A DNA stretch of 64,000 bases from SABI01 sp963677695 (lineage in GTDB: Bacteria > Spirochaetota > Spirochaetia > Sphaerochaetales > Sphaerochaetaceae), in NCBI GenBank assembly GCA_963677695.2, contig CAXXUJ010000001.1, positions 1,302,001-1,366,000 of the forward strand. The letters are read 5' to 3'. The position numbers and the translations under genes were made by a program. Below are positions 17,200 to 26,216 of the stretch, one piece after another (positions within the stretch are counted from its first letter, which is position 1; each line of letters begins with the position of its first letter). The notes under the pieces are model-generated. The model made no database searches, was not told the DNA's origin, and saw only the letters and a program-made list of their open reading frames with translations.

Positions 17200-18657
17200 T
17201 TAAACAGTGAAGGGGAGACTCATCATCAGCATCGCACCGCCTGTTTCGGCGTTGCGGGCTGCGAGAGTTCCCCCGTGGAGTTCCGCAACCTCTTTTGCGA
17301 TGGCGAGGCCGAGCCCCGCTCCTTGAGTATGTCTCGTGCGGCTCTTGTCCGCACGGTAGAACCGTTCGAAGATATGTGGGAGGTCCTGTTCCGGAATGCC
17401 TTCCCCTGTATCTGTTACGGTGATAATACTATTGTGTTCGTCTGCCTCTGCCTTGATAGTCACTCTCCCGCCTTGCGGAGTATGCTCCACCGCATTCCCG
17501 ATGATGTTCGTGAGGGCCCGTTCGATAAGCCCGATGTCACCTGAATAGAGAGGAAGGTCGGGGTCAGGAACATAGTTCATCGATATCAGCTTCCCCTCCG
17601 ACTGACTTCTCAATTTCAGGACAATATCCTGGATCAGTTCCGCAAGGGAAAAGCTCTGGGTATCGAGCTGAATCTGTCTGGCTTCAAGGCGTGCCAGGTC
17701 GAGCAGTTCCTCAACCATCCGCTGGAATGAATCAACATTGCGGAGAGTGATCTCTATGAATTCTCTCCTCTCTTCTTCAGTAACAGAATTCTCTTTCATC
17801 AGCAGCGTTTCCAGATGTCCCCTGATCGAAGCGAGAGGACTTCTCAAATCGTGTGAAATATTGGCAGTAAGCTGACGTCTCAAAGCCTCCGATTCTGTCA
17901 GTTCAGCTATCCCCTCTTCGATTGACTGAGCCATCTCATTGAAAGCCGTTCCCAGCTGTGAGAGCTCATCCTTTCCTCTGATTTCTATCCTGCTTTCAAG
18001 TTTTCCTTCTTTGAAGTCCCTTACTCCAGCGTTTATCCGTCTGAGACGGTTTGTGAGAATGAAGAAAAGGATAAGACCGACAACAAGAGTGGCGAGGGTT
18101 GCGATAAGGAATGTAATAAGACCGCTTCGCAGATAGTAATCGAACTGAACGAGGGCAAGGGAATGGTCATAACTTTGTCCTCGGAGAATGACATAGACCC
18201 ATCCCTGATGTTCTCCCATGACAAGAGGAGCTGCGGAGAAGGGTTTACGACTTGAAACCGTCCTCGGGTCATCACCTAAGATAGCCTTGTAGCCGCCGCT
18301 GGCGGTGAACTCTTCGAGCGGAGCGATATCGATTCTTTCTCTTAGCACGGGATCATCTCCCCCTGCGAAATAGGCGAGAATCGTCCCTTCACTGTCGGTC
18401 AGATAGATTTCCACCATCGGGTTGAGTACCATCATATAGTGGATGGCCTCGCCCACACTTTCCTGCGTGAATTCGTCTCCTACCAAGGATGAGAGCTCTC
18501 CCGCAATGCTCTGTGCATAGTCCTTGTTGAGCAGCTGCTCAACTTCATCAAAGAGGTGGCGGGAGGCATTGAAGGCTATGATGAGGCTGGTTCCACCGAG
18601 AAGAATGACAAGGATGAGGAATAGGAGTGATATCTTCGCGTAGAACGATCTCAGCAT
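17200..18657 (-). CDS. Membrane sensor histidine kinase
   Basis: Senses an extracytoplasmic signal and phosphorylates the adjacent response regulator. The order is a helix at residues 8-28, a periplasmic domain of about 140 residues, a second helix (FLIATLATLVVGLILFFIL), HAMP, HisKA with the phospho-accepting His in ISHDLRSPLASIRGH, and HATPase with NAVEHTPQGG and DTGEGIPEQDLPHIFERFYR. I use the ATG at 18657 because AGGAG is 8 nt away; a GTG at 18663 is too close to it. The gene overlaps none of the regulator beyond its stop. Placement ahead of the thiol-repair genes suggests envelope oxidation as the signal, by analogy with HprSR and msrPQ of Escherichia coli. Confidence 0.9.
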   Translation of the reverse strand: MLRSFYAKISLLFLILVILLGGTSLIIAFNASRHLFDEVEQLLNKDYAQSIAGELSSLVGDEFTQESVGEAIHYMMVLNPMVEIYLTDSEGTILAYFAGGDDPVLRERIDIAPLEEFTASGGYKAILGDDPRTVSSRKPFSAAPLVMGEHQGWVYVILRGQSYDHSLALVQFDYYLRSGLITFLIATLATLVVGLILFFILTNRLRRINAGVRDFKEGKLESRIEIRGKDELSQLGTAFNEMAQSIEEGIAELTESEALRRQLTANISHDLRSPLASIRGHLETLLMKENSVTEEERREFIEITLRNVDSFQRMVEELLDLARLEARQIQLDTQSFSLAELIQDIVLKLRSQSEGKLISMNYVPDPDLPLYSGDIGLIERALTNIIGNAVEHTPQGGRVTIKAEADEHNSIITVTDTGEGIPEQDLPHIFERFYRADKSRTRHTQGAGLGLAIAKEVAELHGGTLAARNAETGGAMLMMSLPFTV

Positions 18658-18659
18658 AT

Positions 18660-19382
18660 TCACTTCTCCTCTGCATGTTCGGTGAACCGGTATCCGATGC
18701 CCCAGACGGTGATCAGGTACTTCGGGTGAGATGGATTTGTTTCTATCTTGTTTCTCAGCCGGTTGATATGGGTGTTCACTGTGTGTTCATACCCTTCAAA
18801 GCTGTAGCCCCATATGATATTGAGAAGGTCGGATCGGCTGTACGCTCTTCCGGGATTACGGGCGAACAGGCTGAGCAGTTCAAATTCCTTCACAGTCAGG
18901 TCAAGGAGCTCTCCCCTCAACTGCACCTGGTGTTTTGCCGGATCAATGACGAGATCGCCTATATGAACCGGTTTTTCTTCACTGCCTGAGGGTGACCGTG
19001 AAGCGGATCGCCTCCTCAGAGCATTCACCCGGGCCACGAGCTCCCGCACACTGAAGGGTTTTGTCATGTAGTCATCTGCACCGAGTTCTAGGGAGAGGAT
19101 CAGGTCAATCTCCTCCGTCTTCGCTGTCAGCATGAGGACAGGGGTGTCTGAGTCCACTTCTCTCAACTTTCTGCACACGCTGATACCATCAAGACCGGGA
19201 AGCATGATATCGAGGATGATAAGGGAGTAGGTGCCGGTGAGGGCTGCCTGAAGTCCCTTCGCCCCGTCATGAATCTGCTGTGCGGCCATACCGTTGTTTT
19301 CAAGATTCAGAGCTACAACACTGGCAATCTCTCTGTCATCTTCAATAATGAGGACTCTGCTGTTTTCATTCTGCCCGTCCAT
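18660..19382 (-). CDS. OmpR-family response regulator
   Basis: A 240-residue DNA-binding regulator. The receiver domain carries the acidic pocket IIEDDREI, the phospho-Asp in LIILDIMLPGLDG, the Thr in LMLTAKT and the Lys in YMTKPFSVREL. The C-terminal winged helix ends YEHTVNTHINRLRNKIE and WGIGYRF, as in OmpR/PhoB proteins. I chose the ATG at 19382, with AAGGA 7-11 nt before it. That ribosome-binding site sits in the loop of a 7-bp palindrome (19383-19401), which suggests autoregulation. It opens the operon with the kinase and probably with the thioredoxin, DipZ and MsrBA genes. Confidence 0.9.
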   Translation of the reverse strand: MDGQNENSRVLIIEDDREIASVVALNLENNGMAAQQIHDGAKGLQAALTGTYSLIILDIMLPGLDGISVCRKLREVDSDTPVLMLTAKTEEIDLILSLELGADDYMTKPFSVRELVARVNALRRRSASRSPSGSEEKPVHIGDLVIDPAKHQVQLRGELLDLTVKEFELLSLFARNPGRAYSRSDLLNIIWGYSFEGYEHTVNTHINRLRNKIETNPSHPKYLITVWGIGYRFTEHAEEK

Positions 19383-19401
19383 TACTACTTCCTTAGTAGT
19401 A
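19383..19401. promoter_or_regulatory. Palindrome over the response-regulator ribosome-binding site
   Basis: TACTACT (19383-19389) and AGTAGTA (19395-19401) form a perfect 7-bp inverted repeat with a 5-nt loop that holds the AAGGA ribosome-binding site on the minus strand. The same ACTACT-N5-AGTAGT design occurs at 31997-32013, so it is more likely an operator than only an RNA hairpin. Confidence 0.5.
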
Positions 19402-19457
19402 AATATACTCAAACGGAAAGAAAAGGCAAATAGAGAGGAATAAAAAGGGAAGGGAGG

Positions 19458-20522
19458 TTATGAACCGCGTCTCATATGGTACTTGATGCGGGCAATCTCC
19501 TTCTCTTTCTCTCTCTTCTTAGAGATCATCTCCTCTTTCCCCATCGATTCATTTTGGATGATGAGGAAGTTGTCATAGGAATCCTGATCGATCTCTCCGT
19601 TCTTCAGTGCCCGTCTTACCGCACACCCAGGTTCGCTGGTGTGGGTGCAGTCGCTGAATCTGCACTCTTCTGCGAAGGAGGAGATATCGGAAAAAGCGGA
19701 GGTGGAAGGATTCTGAGAGCCGTAGGTTCCCACAGCACGGATTCCCGGAGTGTCGAGAAGGAGCGCTCCGTTCTCGAGATGATAGAGCTGACGGGCTGTT
19801 GTCGTGTGTCTTCCTTCCCCGTCAGATATCCTTGTTTCTCCTGTCTTTGAGATCTCCTTGCCTGCCAGCATGTTGATGAGAGTTGATTTTCCGGCGCCGC
19901 TTGCTCCGAGGATCACCACGGTCTTCCCCTGAAGGCAGTACGTTTCCACTTTCTCTTTCCCCTTGTGTGAAATCGAATCAACAAGAAGGACAGGGGTGTT
20001 CGGCAGTCTCTCTGACGCCCCGGCTGCAGCTTCCTCGGGTGAGGAAGCCAAATCGGCTTTGGAAAGGATCAGTACTGACGGGATATCATCGCTTTCAAGC
20101 AGGGAAAGGAATCGCTCGGCTCTCCTCAGAGAGCCGTCGAAGGCAACGTCTATTACGATGAGGGCGAGGTCAATGTTTGCGGCGACGGGTTTTCCTGTTT
20201 TTCTCACACGCCCGGCTTCCAGAGAAATCGGCCTGTGCAGGGTCCTTTCTCGCGGGAGGACGGTTTCAATGATTCCTCTTCCTTCACTGTGGTAATTGAC
20301 AGCACACCAGTCTCCTATCACAGGATAATCAGATACCCCGAGCTGAACAAGATTCCTGAGGGAGCCTCCAATTTCGAGAATCAGGTTCCCTTCCCTTGAC
20401 ATTCCATGAAACAGATCCTTCCCTTCCCGTGTGATTCTCACCGGGATGATGGAATCTCCCTGATAGGGATCGAAACGCTCTTCCCAGAGCTCGTTCCATC
20501 CGAATTGTGTCAGTGTATCCAT
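19458..20522 (-). CDS. rsgA: Ribosome small-subunit GTPase RsgA
   Basis: A circularly permuted GTPase that checks maturation of the 30S subunit. The 354 residues have an OB-like N-terminal domain, the permuted G motifs (LSKAD, then P-loop GASGAGKSTLIN, then LDTPGIR) and a zinc domain with C-x-C-x-H-x-C spacing (EECRFSDCTHTSEPGC). The ATG at 20522 is preceded by GAGGAG. A basic tail (SKKREKEKEIARIKYHMRR) follows the zinc domain. It stands alone between the regulator operon and the nucleoside hydrolase. Confidence 0.93.
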   Translation of the reverse strand: MDTLTQFGWNELWEERFDPYQGDSIIPVRITREGKDLFHGMSREGNLILEIGGSLRNLVQLGVSDYPVIGDWCAVNYHSEGRGIIETVLPRERTLHRPISLEAGRVRKTGKPVAANIDLALIVIDVAFDGSLRRAERFLSLLESDDIPSVLILSKADLASSPEEAAAGASERLPNTPVLLVDSISHKGKEKVETYCLQGKTVVILGASGAGKSTLINMLAGKEISKTGETRISDGEGRHTTTARQLYHLENGALLLDTPGIRAVGTYGSQNPSTSAFSDISSFAEECRFSDCTHTSEPGCAVRRALKNGEIDQDSYDNFLIIQNESMGKEEMISKKREKEKEIARIKYHMRRGS

Positions 20523-20658
20523 GTCATACTTCTCCTCACCGCCTTTGATTCTACCATGTGTTATACTCAGTGGGTATGAGAAAATTGTGCATTCGGTTAT
20601 AAAGAAAGTTCCTGTGCAGAGCACTCTTTATTTTCTATGATAGATATCGGGAGGAGTT

Positions 20659-21582
20659 ATGAAAGAACGTCACAAAATACTCATTGATACCGACCCAGGA
20701 GTGGATGATGCCATTGCGATCCTCCTTGCCCATGCATGGTTCGACCCGTCAGATATCCTTGCAGTCACCACGACGGCAGGGAATGTCGGAATAGAGGCCA
20801 CAACCCGTAACGCTCTCGGTTTGAAGAAGATTCTGAATGCTCCCTTTGAAGTGTACAGAGGTGCTCAGAAGCCGTTGAAGGTGCCCTTCAGGGATGCCGC
20901 TCATATTCATGGAGCGGGAGGTATGGGCCACTATGAGTTTGATCAGATATGTGAACTCACCAGTGACGAGCCCGCATGGGATGCGATCTATAGGTTAGCG
21001 AAGAGGGAAGGAAAGGTGATCCTGATCACCCTCGCACCCCTGACGAATATCGCCCTTGCACTGCAGAAGTACCCCGACCTTCCTGATTACATCGATGTTC
21101 TTTACTCCATGGGAGGATCGATTGGAAAGGGAAACAGGACTCCCTATTCCGAGTTCAATTATTACTGTGACCCTCATGCTGCCGATATAGTCTTCACCTC
21201 GGGAATGAATATCTACATGGTTGGGCTCAATGTGACTGAGAAAGCCTTCGGTGATCAGATGACGATGGATCAGCTTGTTCCCGAGAATCATCTCATCAAT
21301 AGTCTGATCACTTCTTTGAAGAGTTATTACAGGGGAACCTTGTCAGATGAGTCGGTAAGGACAGGGTATCACCTGCCTGATGCTGTTGCCGTTGCCGCCT
21401 GCATAGACCGCTCTCTCTGTGTGTTTGAACAGATGCATATCTCTATTGTCACAGAGGAAGGGGATAGACAGGGAATGAGCCGGGTGGAATCCTCGGGAAC
21501 CTGCAGCGTTCATGTTGCTACAGATGTCGATGTTGAGAGATTCAGAGAGATGCTTCTTGCGATGAACTCACTGAACGCCTGA
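20659..21582 (+). CDS. Inosine/uridine-preferring nucleoside hydrolase
   Basis: Splits ribonucleosides into base and ribose. The calcium-binding signature IDTDPGVDDAIAIL is at residues 9-22; AGNVGIEATTRNAL and LTNIALALQKYPD are further family motifs, and the catalytic region PEYN equivalent is SEFNYYCDP. The 307 residues are the normal length. A strong GGAGGAG precedes the ATG. No transporter is adjacent. The last 41 bp overlap the convergent DUF1295 gene, so the two 3' ends are read on both strands. Confidence 0.9.
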   Translation: MKERHKILIDTDPGVDDAIAILLAHAWFDPSDILAVTTTAGNVGIEATTRNALGLKKILNAPFEVYRGAQKPLKVPFRDAAHIHGAGGMGHYEFDQICELTSDEPAWDAIYRLAKREGKVILITLAPLTNIALALQKYPDLPDYIDVLYSMGGSIGKGNRTPYSEFNYYCDPHAADIVFTSGMNIYMVGLNVTEKAFGDQMTMDQLVPENHLINSLITSLKSYYRGTLSDESVRTGYHLPDAVAVAACIDRSLCVFEQMHISIVTEEGDRQGMSRVESSGTCSVHVATDVDVERFREMLLAMNSLNA

Positions 21583-22498
21583 CAGGATTCTTTCCCCACA
21601 GTCTAGGAATGATCGGCCACACCTCTTTTCTATATACTGCGTAGCTCTCATACTTTGAAGCTGTTATCGATTCAGTGAAAGCGGTGCTTCCCACAAAGAG
21701 GAAGGTGAGGAGAATCGGACCGATGATCGTGTAGTTAAGCAGGGAACCTGTCATGGAAGAAGCCAGCAGGTAGATTGACCACCAGAATCCCAGTTCACCA
21801 AGATAGTTGGGGTGTCGGCACCATGCAAAGAGGCCGCTGCGCCTGAACCCGTCAGTGTATTCATCTTCATGCTGCTCCTCTCTGGCAGCATATCCGTGTT
21901 TTGCCTGCTGGAAGGTAAACTGCTGCTGATCGGCAACGGTCTCAAGGATAAGAAAACCTAGAGCAAGGACAAATGCGAAGATAGAGAGCGGCTGAAGTGT
22001 AGAGCTCTCGGTGATTGTTCTCAGAGGAAGAGTGAAGAGCACGAATAGAAGCTGCTGATAGAAGGCTATGAACAGCAGGTTGAACAGGACCCAGACCACC
22101 GGAGTGTGAATCTGTTTTCGTAAGAGAGTCCATCTGTAGTCTTCCCTACCTATGTAGCCTCCCCTCCTTGCGAAGTTGAAGGTGAGACGCGAGCCCCACA
22201 GGGCGACGAGAATTGTCGGAAGCAGGATAGGCAGAGAAAAATTCTGGTGCAAGGCATATATGAGTGCATATATCACCGGAGAAATGGACCAGAGCCGATC
22301 TGTCCATGAATAATCGTTCGTTACAGAAGCAAATAAAAAGCTGAGCAGTGCAGTGAGGAGTGTTATGAGAGCGATCTGTTCAATAGCTGTATGATGTAAA
22401 GGTATGACAAGTGATATAACTCCAGCGTAGATTCCAGCCACAAAAATAAAGAATATTGAGATGGAAAGTCTGCGTTTATTCATTTCTGCATTGTACAT
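21542..22498 (-). CDS. DUF1295 membrane protein (steroid reductase-like fold)
   Basis: A 318-residue polytopic protein with about eight hydrophobic helices. The C-terminal part contains GLFAWCRHPNYLGELGFWW, the NADPH/lipid-binding pattern shared by DUF1295, isoprenylcysteine methyltransferases and steroid 5-alpha reductases. These proteins reduce or methylate lipid-like substrates; the substrate here is unknown. No clear ribosome-binding site precedes 22498; the Met at 22483 is an alternative start. It overlaps the nucleoside hydrolase 3' end by 41 bp. Confidence 0.8.
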   Translation of the reverse strand: MYNAEMNKRRLSISIFFIFVAGIYAGVISLVIPLHHTAIEQIALITLLTALLSFLFASVTNDYSWTDRLWSISPVIYALIYALHQNFSLPILLPTILVALWGSRLTFNFARRGGYIGREDYRWTLLRKQIHTPVVWVLFNLLFIAFYQQLLFVLFTLPLRTITESSTLQPLSIFAFVLALGFLILETVADQQQFTFQQAKHGYAAREEQHEDEYTDGFRRSGLFAWCRHPNYLGELGFWWSIYLLASSMTGSLLNYTIIGPILLTFLFVGSTAFTESITASKYESYAVYRKEVWPIIPRLWGKNPVRRSVSSSQEASL

Positions 22499-22541
22499 AA
22501 AGGTCAGCCAGATTTCAATATTTATGTGAACTGATGAAGAT

Positions 22542-23306
22542 TTATTTTTCTCCCTTTGAGAACCTTTTCTTGAAATTATTCAAAGGTCGTCCGTTTTTCA
22601 GGGCATAGATGATGCTTTCAAAGAGAGGGAATTCCTCCAGAGCATCCTGAAGTTCCTGAATGTAGCGCGTGGAATCCCACGGAATATGGTAATGAGTACA
22701 GCTTATGGTAGAACTAGATATATCGAGTATTGCATAGTGTGCTGATGTGTCACCATTGAAACTGTATCCGACAGCACCCGGGTTGATCACTCTCATTCCC
22801 TCTACTGTGAAGTCTCCAGGAAGGTGAGTGTGCCCGCATAGAATCAGCTCTGCCTGTTCAGAGCCCACCTTTTCAGCAATAGATGTCTTTGTTGCAGCAT
22901 CCGGAAGCAGCTGTTCGGTAAAGGAGTAGGGGGAACCGTGGCAGAAGATGATATCGTGTCCGTGTATGTTTTTTGTGACCGAGATGGGTGCCTTTCTCAC
23001 TACATCCCTCTGCTGTTCATTCAGATCCTGGTAGGTGAACTGCGCTATATTGAGGAGATGCTCTTCAAATATCGAAGAGGGGACAATCTGATCAAGTTCT
23101 TCAATATTCTCATCGGTATTTCCTTTGATAAGTACAAGGGGATCTAGGTCAAGAACGAGATCGCAGACCTGAGAGGGATAGAGACCGAAGTAAACGGTAT
23201 CGCCGAGGAATGCGTAACGATCGATTCCCCTCTGCTGTGCATCGGCGAGAACAGCCTTCAGGGCATAGGTGTTCGCGTGAATATCACTGATGAGAGCTAT
23301 TCTCAT
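22542..23306 (-). CDS. YfcE/MJ0936-like metallophosphoesterase
   Basis: A calcineurin-type phosphodiesterase of 254 residues. Metal ligands are seen in order: MRIALISDIHANTYAL, FLGDTVYFG, IKGNTDEN, IFCHGSPY and LCGHTHLPG. Small enzymes of this family cleave phosphodiesters, but the natural substrate is not known. The ATG at 23306 has AAGGAG 6 nt upstream and overlaps the GntR regulator by 23 bp, so it is the last gene of the ABC/GntR operon. How it relates to the transporter is unclear. Confidence 0.88.
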   Translation of the reverse strand: MRIALISDIHANTYALKAVLADAQQRGIDRYAFLGDTVYFGLYPSQVCDLVLDLDPLVLIKGNTDENIEELDQIVPSSIFEEHLLNIAQFTYQDLNEQQRDVVRKAPISVTKNIHGHDIIFCHGSPYSFTEQLLPDAATKTSIAEKVGSEQAELILCGHTHLPGDFTVEGMRVINPGAVGYSFNGDTSAHYAILDISSSTISCTHYHIPWDSTRYIQELQDALEEFPLFESIIYALKNGRPLNNFKKRFSKGEK

Positions 23307-23685
23307 TCTTTTCTCCTTCGCTGTATAACTTCTCAATATAGGTGGTGAGCTCCGTAAGGGAGACTCCCATACTTCTGTAGTAATCAACATCCTTATGAAG
23401 TTTCTGCATGACCAGCAGTTCCCGTTTTTCTGTAAGACCCGTGATTTCAAGCGGTGCAACGAAACTCCCTCTTCCCACTGCCGTCTGAATGAATCCTTCC
23501 CTTTCCAGCATCTCCCATGCCTTTTTCACCGTGATGATACTGACTCTCAGCTCCTTCGCGACCGTCCTCATCGGAGGAAGGGTTGATCCGCTCATCAGTT
23601 TCCCTGTGAGTATCTGGGAGCTGATCTGTTCGAACAGCTGCTGATAAATCGGCTTGTCCGAAGCCGATGATACGATGATATCCAT
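23284..23685 (-). CDS. GntR regulator, YtrA-like
   Basis: A 133-residue transcription factor with an N-terminal winged helix (KPIYQQLFEQISSQILTGKL, then LPPMRTVAKELRVS and RGSFVAP) and a short helical tail of about 50 residues instead of a large effector domain. This is the YtrA subfamily, which usually represses ABC transporter operons next to it. It overlaps both neighbours, TGATG with the permease and 23 bp with the phosphoesterase. The near-perfect 25-bp palindrome at 25201-25225 downstream of the operon's -10 box is its likely operator. Confidence 0.88.
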   Translation of the reverse strand: MDIIVSSASDKPIYQQLFEQISSQILTGKLMSGSTLPPMRTVAKELRVSIITVKKAWEMLEREGFIQTAVGRGSFVAPLEITGLTEKRELLVMQKLHKDVDYYRSMGVSLTELTTYIEKLYSEGEKNENSSHQ

Positions 23686-24323
23686 CAGATATCCACCTTA
23701 TCGAAAAGGCTGAGTGACCGTGTGAACGATTTATATCCGGCAAGGAAAAACAGGAGAATTCCTGTGACCAGAGTGATCCACGGTACGATCCCCGGACCTT
23801 CCAGGAGGCTCCTTGCATTCTGTGAGAAAAGAATAACCATTTCAATGGCAAGTGCTCCGGCTATGACCGCACAGACAGCGATAAGCGTCACTATTCCGTA
23901 GTTGTACCCCGTTCTGAAGTAGCCGGGAAGAAGAATAATATTGAACAGGGCATACAGAAGGAAGACGAAACCGAAGAATGAGGGATTGAGGTCAAAGGCG
24001 AAATTGGTGTGGTGGTAGATCTTTCTGTTCATGATTGCAAATACGAGGGCGAAAAGGATATGTAAGAGCTCTATCACACTGAAAGAGATGATACGGGAGG
24101 CCACAATCTCCTTCCTGCTGACCGGAAGGAGTGAGGAGAAGACAAGGTCATTGTTCGCTCTGTAGGTGGCGAATATGTTGGGGACTGAGATAAAACAGAA
24201 GTAGAGGGGAACGAGGAAGTAGATCCACTGCGGGATCAGCATCAGCAGGCCGTACATGAATCCTGAGAAGAGAAAGAACGGATGGATGGCGAATTTCAGT
24301 TCCTTATAGACAAGATTACCCAT
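23685..24323 (-). CDS. ABC-2 type permease
   Basis: The membrane partner of the ATPase encoded just upstream, 212 residues with about six hydrophobic helices (for example FFLFSGFMYGLLMLIPQWIYFL and IVTLIAVCAVIAGALAIEMV). LVFSSLLPVSRKEIVASRI is the cytoplasmic segment typical of exporters of this type. The ATG at 24323 overlaps the ATPase end by 8 bp. The cargo is unknown; YtrA-controlled systems often answer to cell-wall antibiotics. Confidence 0.82.
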   Translation of the reverse strand: MGNLVYKELKFAIHPFFLFSGFMYGLLMLIPQWIYFLVPLYFCFISVPNIFATYRANNDLVFSSLLPVSRKEIVASRIISFSVIELLHILFALVFAIMNRKIYHHTNFAFDLNPSFFGFVFLLYALFNIILLPGYFRTGYNYGIVTLIAVCAVIAGALAIEMVILFSQNARSLLEGPGIVPWITLVTGILLFFLAGYKSFTRSLSLFDKVDI

Positions 24324-25179
24324 GGAGAACCTCCTTCTTTGCATAGTGAATCATGATATCTTCAAGGGAGGGCTGCTCCTGAAGGAGTTGGTTGTCTTCA
24401 GGTGTGTCCCATTTCTCTGTGTGTAAGAGCGCGGTAAAACCGAATCGGCTCTTTCTGATGGAAACAGCGCTCTCTTTCAGCTCTTCATTGAGCTGATCTT
24501 CTGTCCCTTTGATGAGAGTGTAGGAAGCGAGGAACTCGTCGGTGCTCCTGCTTGCGATAATCTCCCCTTCGTGGATATAGGTGATGTAGTCGGCACATTT
24601 TTCCAGATCACTAGTGATATGTGTGGAAAAGAGAATGCTTCTCTCCCCATCTTCCACGATCGACTGGAAAATCTCGAGCAGATCATCCCTTGCGGCGGGA
24701 TCAAGTCCGCTGGTTGGTTCATCAAGGATGAAAAGGCGGGCATTGTGTGAGAGTGCGAGCGTGAGCAGATACTTTGTTCTCATACCTGCAGAGAGTTCAC
24801 TGAGCCGTTTGTACTGATCAATATGGAATCTGGAGCAATACTCTTCGTACACTTCGTCATTCCAGTTGTCATAGAATCTTTTTACCACGTCGGTTACGCT
24901 CCGTACCCGTTTTTTCGGGTAATAGGGAGCATCATGGAAGAGGATCCCGATTTCTTTCTTCAGGTTTACTTCATCAGAGGAAAATTCTTTTCCAAGCACC
25001 TTCACAGAACCCTTCTCAGGATGAACAAGGTTCAGCATTGACTTCATTGTCGTGGTCTTTCCTGCTCCGTTCATTCCGATAAACCCCATGATATAGCCAC
25101 TTTCGAGTGAAAACGAAACATCTTTCAGGGTGAAAGTGGGATAGGTCTTCCTGAGACCTTCTATGTTCAATACGTCCAT
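24316..25179 (-). CDS. ABC transporter ATP-binding protein, YtrB-like
   Basis: An exporter ATPase of 287 residues. Walker A is GMNGAGKTTTMKS near residue 36, the signature is LSELSAGMRTKY (a degenerate LSGGQ), Walker B is RLFILDEPTSGLD and the switch is FSTHIT. A C-terminal 70-residue extension ends QPSLEDIMIHYAK. The ATG at 25179 has AGGAGG 5 nt upstream. First gene of the four-gene operon with permease, GntR and phosphoesterase. Confidence 0.9.
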   Translation of the reverse strand: MDVLNIEGLRKTYPTFTLKDVSFSLESGYIMGFIGMNGAGKTTTMKSMLNLVHPEKGSVKVLGKEFSSDEVNLKKEIGILFHDAPYYPKKRVRSVTDVVKRFYDNWNDEVYEEYCSRFHIDQYKRLSELSAGMRTKYLLTLALSHNARLFILDEPTSGLDPAARDDLLEIFQSIVEDGERSILFSTHITSDLEKCADYITYIHEGEIIASRSTDEFLASYTLIKGTEDQLNEELKESAVSIRKSRFGFTALLHTEKWDTPEDNQLLQEQPSLEDIMIHYAKKEVLHG

Positions 25180-25200
25180 ATACACCTCCTTCTACACATC

Positions 25201-25251
25201 ATTGTGCATATTGGATATACACAATATACTCTTATGCCAGAGAGGTGTCAA
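25201..25251 (-). promoter_or_regulatory. Promoter and GntR operator of the ABC operon
   Basis: TTGACA (25251-25246), a 17-nt spacer and TATATT (25228-25223) give a near-consensus promoter. It is followed by ATTGTG-C-ATAT, 3 nt and ATAT-A-CACAAT (25201-25225), a 25-bp palindrome with one mismatch. Binding there would block the polymerase, as expected for autorepression by the YtrA-like regulator. Confidence 0.7.
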
Positions 25252-25362
25252 GGGAATTGTCCCTAATCGGGTATTTTTATCCATGCATGATATATGTTTT
25301 CGCGCCCATGCATACTCAAAAGAGAAGTGGTGCACCACATATTCCTATGCTACGATGCGAGT

Positions 25363-26208
25363 ATGCATTATAAAACTCTGGAGACAACACCAATCGAAGT
25401 TATATACGACACGTTTATCGATGCCTTCAGCGATTACCAGATTCCTGTTCAGATGAGTCTTGAGGAGTTTGTTGAAACCAATGATCAGCGGAGCGTGATT
25501 CTCACTGACTCTTTCGGAGCTTTTACCGAAGAAGGGAAGCTTGTAGGTTTTGTCCTCAACGGAGTAAGAATGAAAGAGGATGGAATCAGTTTCTATGACG
25601 CAGGGACAGCGATCGTCCCCTCCTATAGAGGGAAGGGAATAGGATCACAGCTTCTCACTCATACACTGCATCATGCACAGAAACGTGGTGCACGTGCGTT
25701 CATTCTTGAGGTGATCAAAGATAATGATAGAGCTAGGGAATTGTATGAAAAACAGGGATTCGAAACCACGAGGAGCCTGTTGTGCTTTCATAAAGAGAAG
25801 GCGGAGCTGAATCTTCCTGTTTCAGGAGATTTCTTCACGCTTGATCGCTGCGGGTATGAAGCTGTTGCTTCTGCCATTGATCTCTCTTATACGCCTTCCT
25901 GGCAGAATGACCGTGTTTCAGTCAATTCCATATTCGATAATCTGACGGTTCGGGGAATGAAGAGAAACGGTGAGTTTGTAGGATACTATGTGATGTATGC
26001 TAAGAAGGGGCGCGTGATGAATATTGCGGCAAAGAAAAATGATTCTGAAATATTCGCCGCTCTTTTTTCCGATGCGGCTTCTAGAAGCGAGAAGGAGAAG
26101 GTGAATATCATCAATGTGGAAGAGACTTCTCCCCTCTGTCGCTACCTGAGAAACGAGGGGTGGTCGCTGTTCGTGGAACAATGGGAGATGGTCAGACAGT
26201 TTGTCTGA
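25363..26208 (+). CDS. GNAT N-acetyltransferase
   Basis: A 281-residue protein. Residues 1-145 form a GNAT domain with the acetyl-CoA loop VPSYRGKGIGSQLL and the closing motif ARELYEKQGFE. Residues 150-281 look like a second, degenerate acetyltransferase-like half (VGYYVMYAKKGRVMNIA, then CRYLRNEGW). The substrate is unknown. I use the ATG at 25363; its ribosome-binding site is weak. A 12-bp perfect palindrome (25327-25338) lies just upstream and could be a regulatory site. Single gene. Confidence 0.82.
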   Translation: MHYKTLETTPIEVIYDTFIDAFSDYQIPVQMSLEEFVETNDQRSVILTDSFGAFTEEGKLVGFVLNGVRMKEDGISFYDAGTAIVPSYRGKGIGSQLLTHTLHHAQKRGARAFILEVIKDNDRARELYEKQGFETTRSLLCFHKEKAELNLPVSGDFFTLDRCGYEAVASAIDLSYTPSWQNDRVSVNSIFDNLTVRGMKRNGEFVGYYVMYAKKGRVMNIAAKKNDSEIFAALFSDAASRSEKEKVNIINVEETSPLCRYLRNEGWSLFVEQWEMVRQFV

Positions 26209-26216
26209 TATCTATG

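Noticed and set aside
25327..25338. GTGGTGCACCAC palindrome ahead of the acetyltransferase gene as a defined operator
   Set aside because: Only one 12-bp copy and no promoter elements clearly tied to it; noted in the gene entry only.
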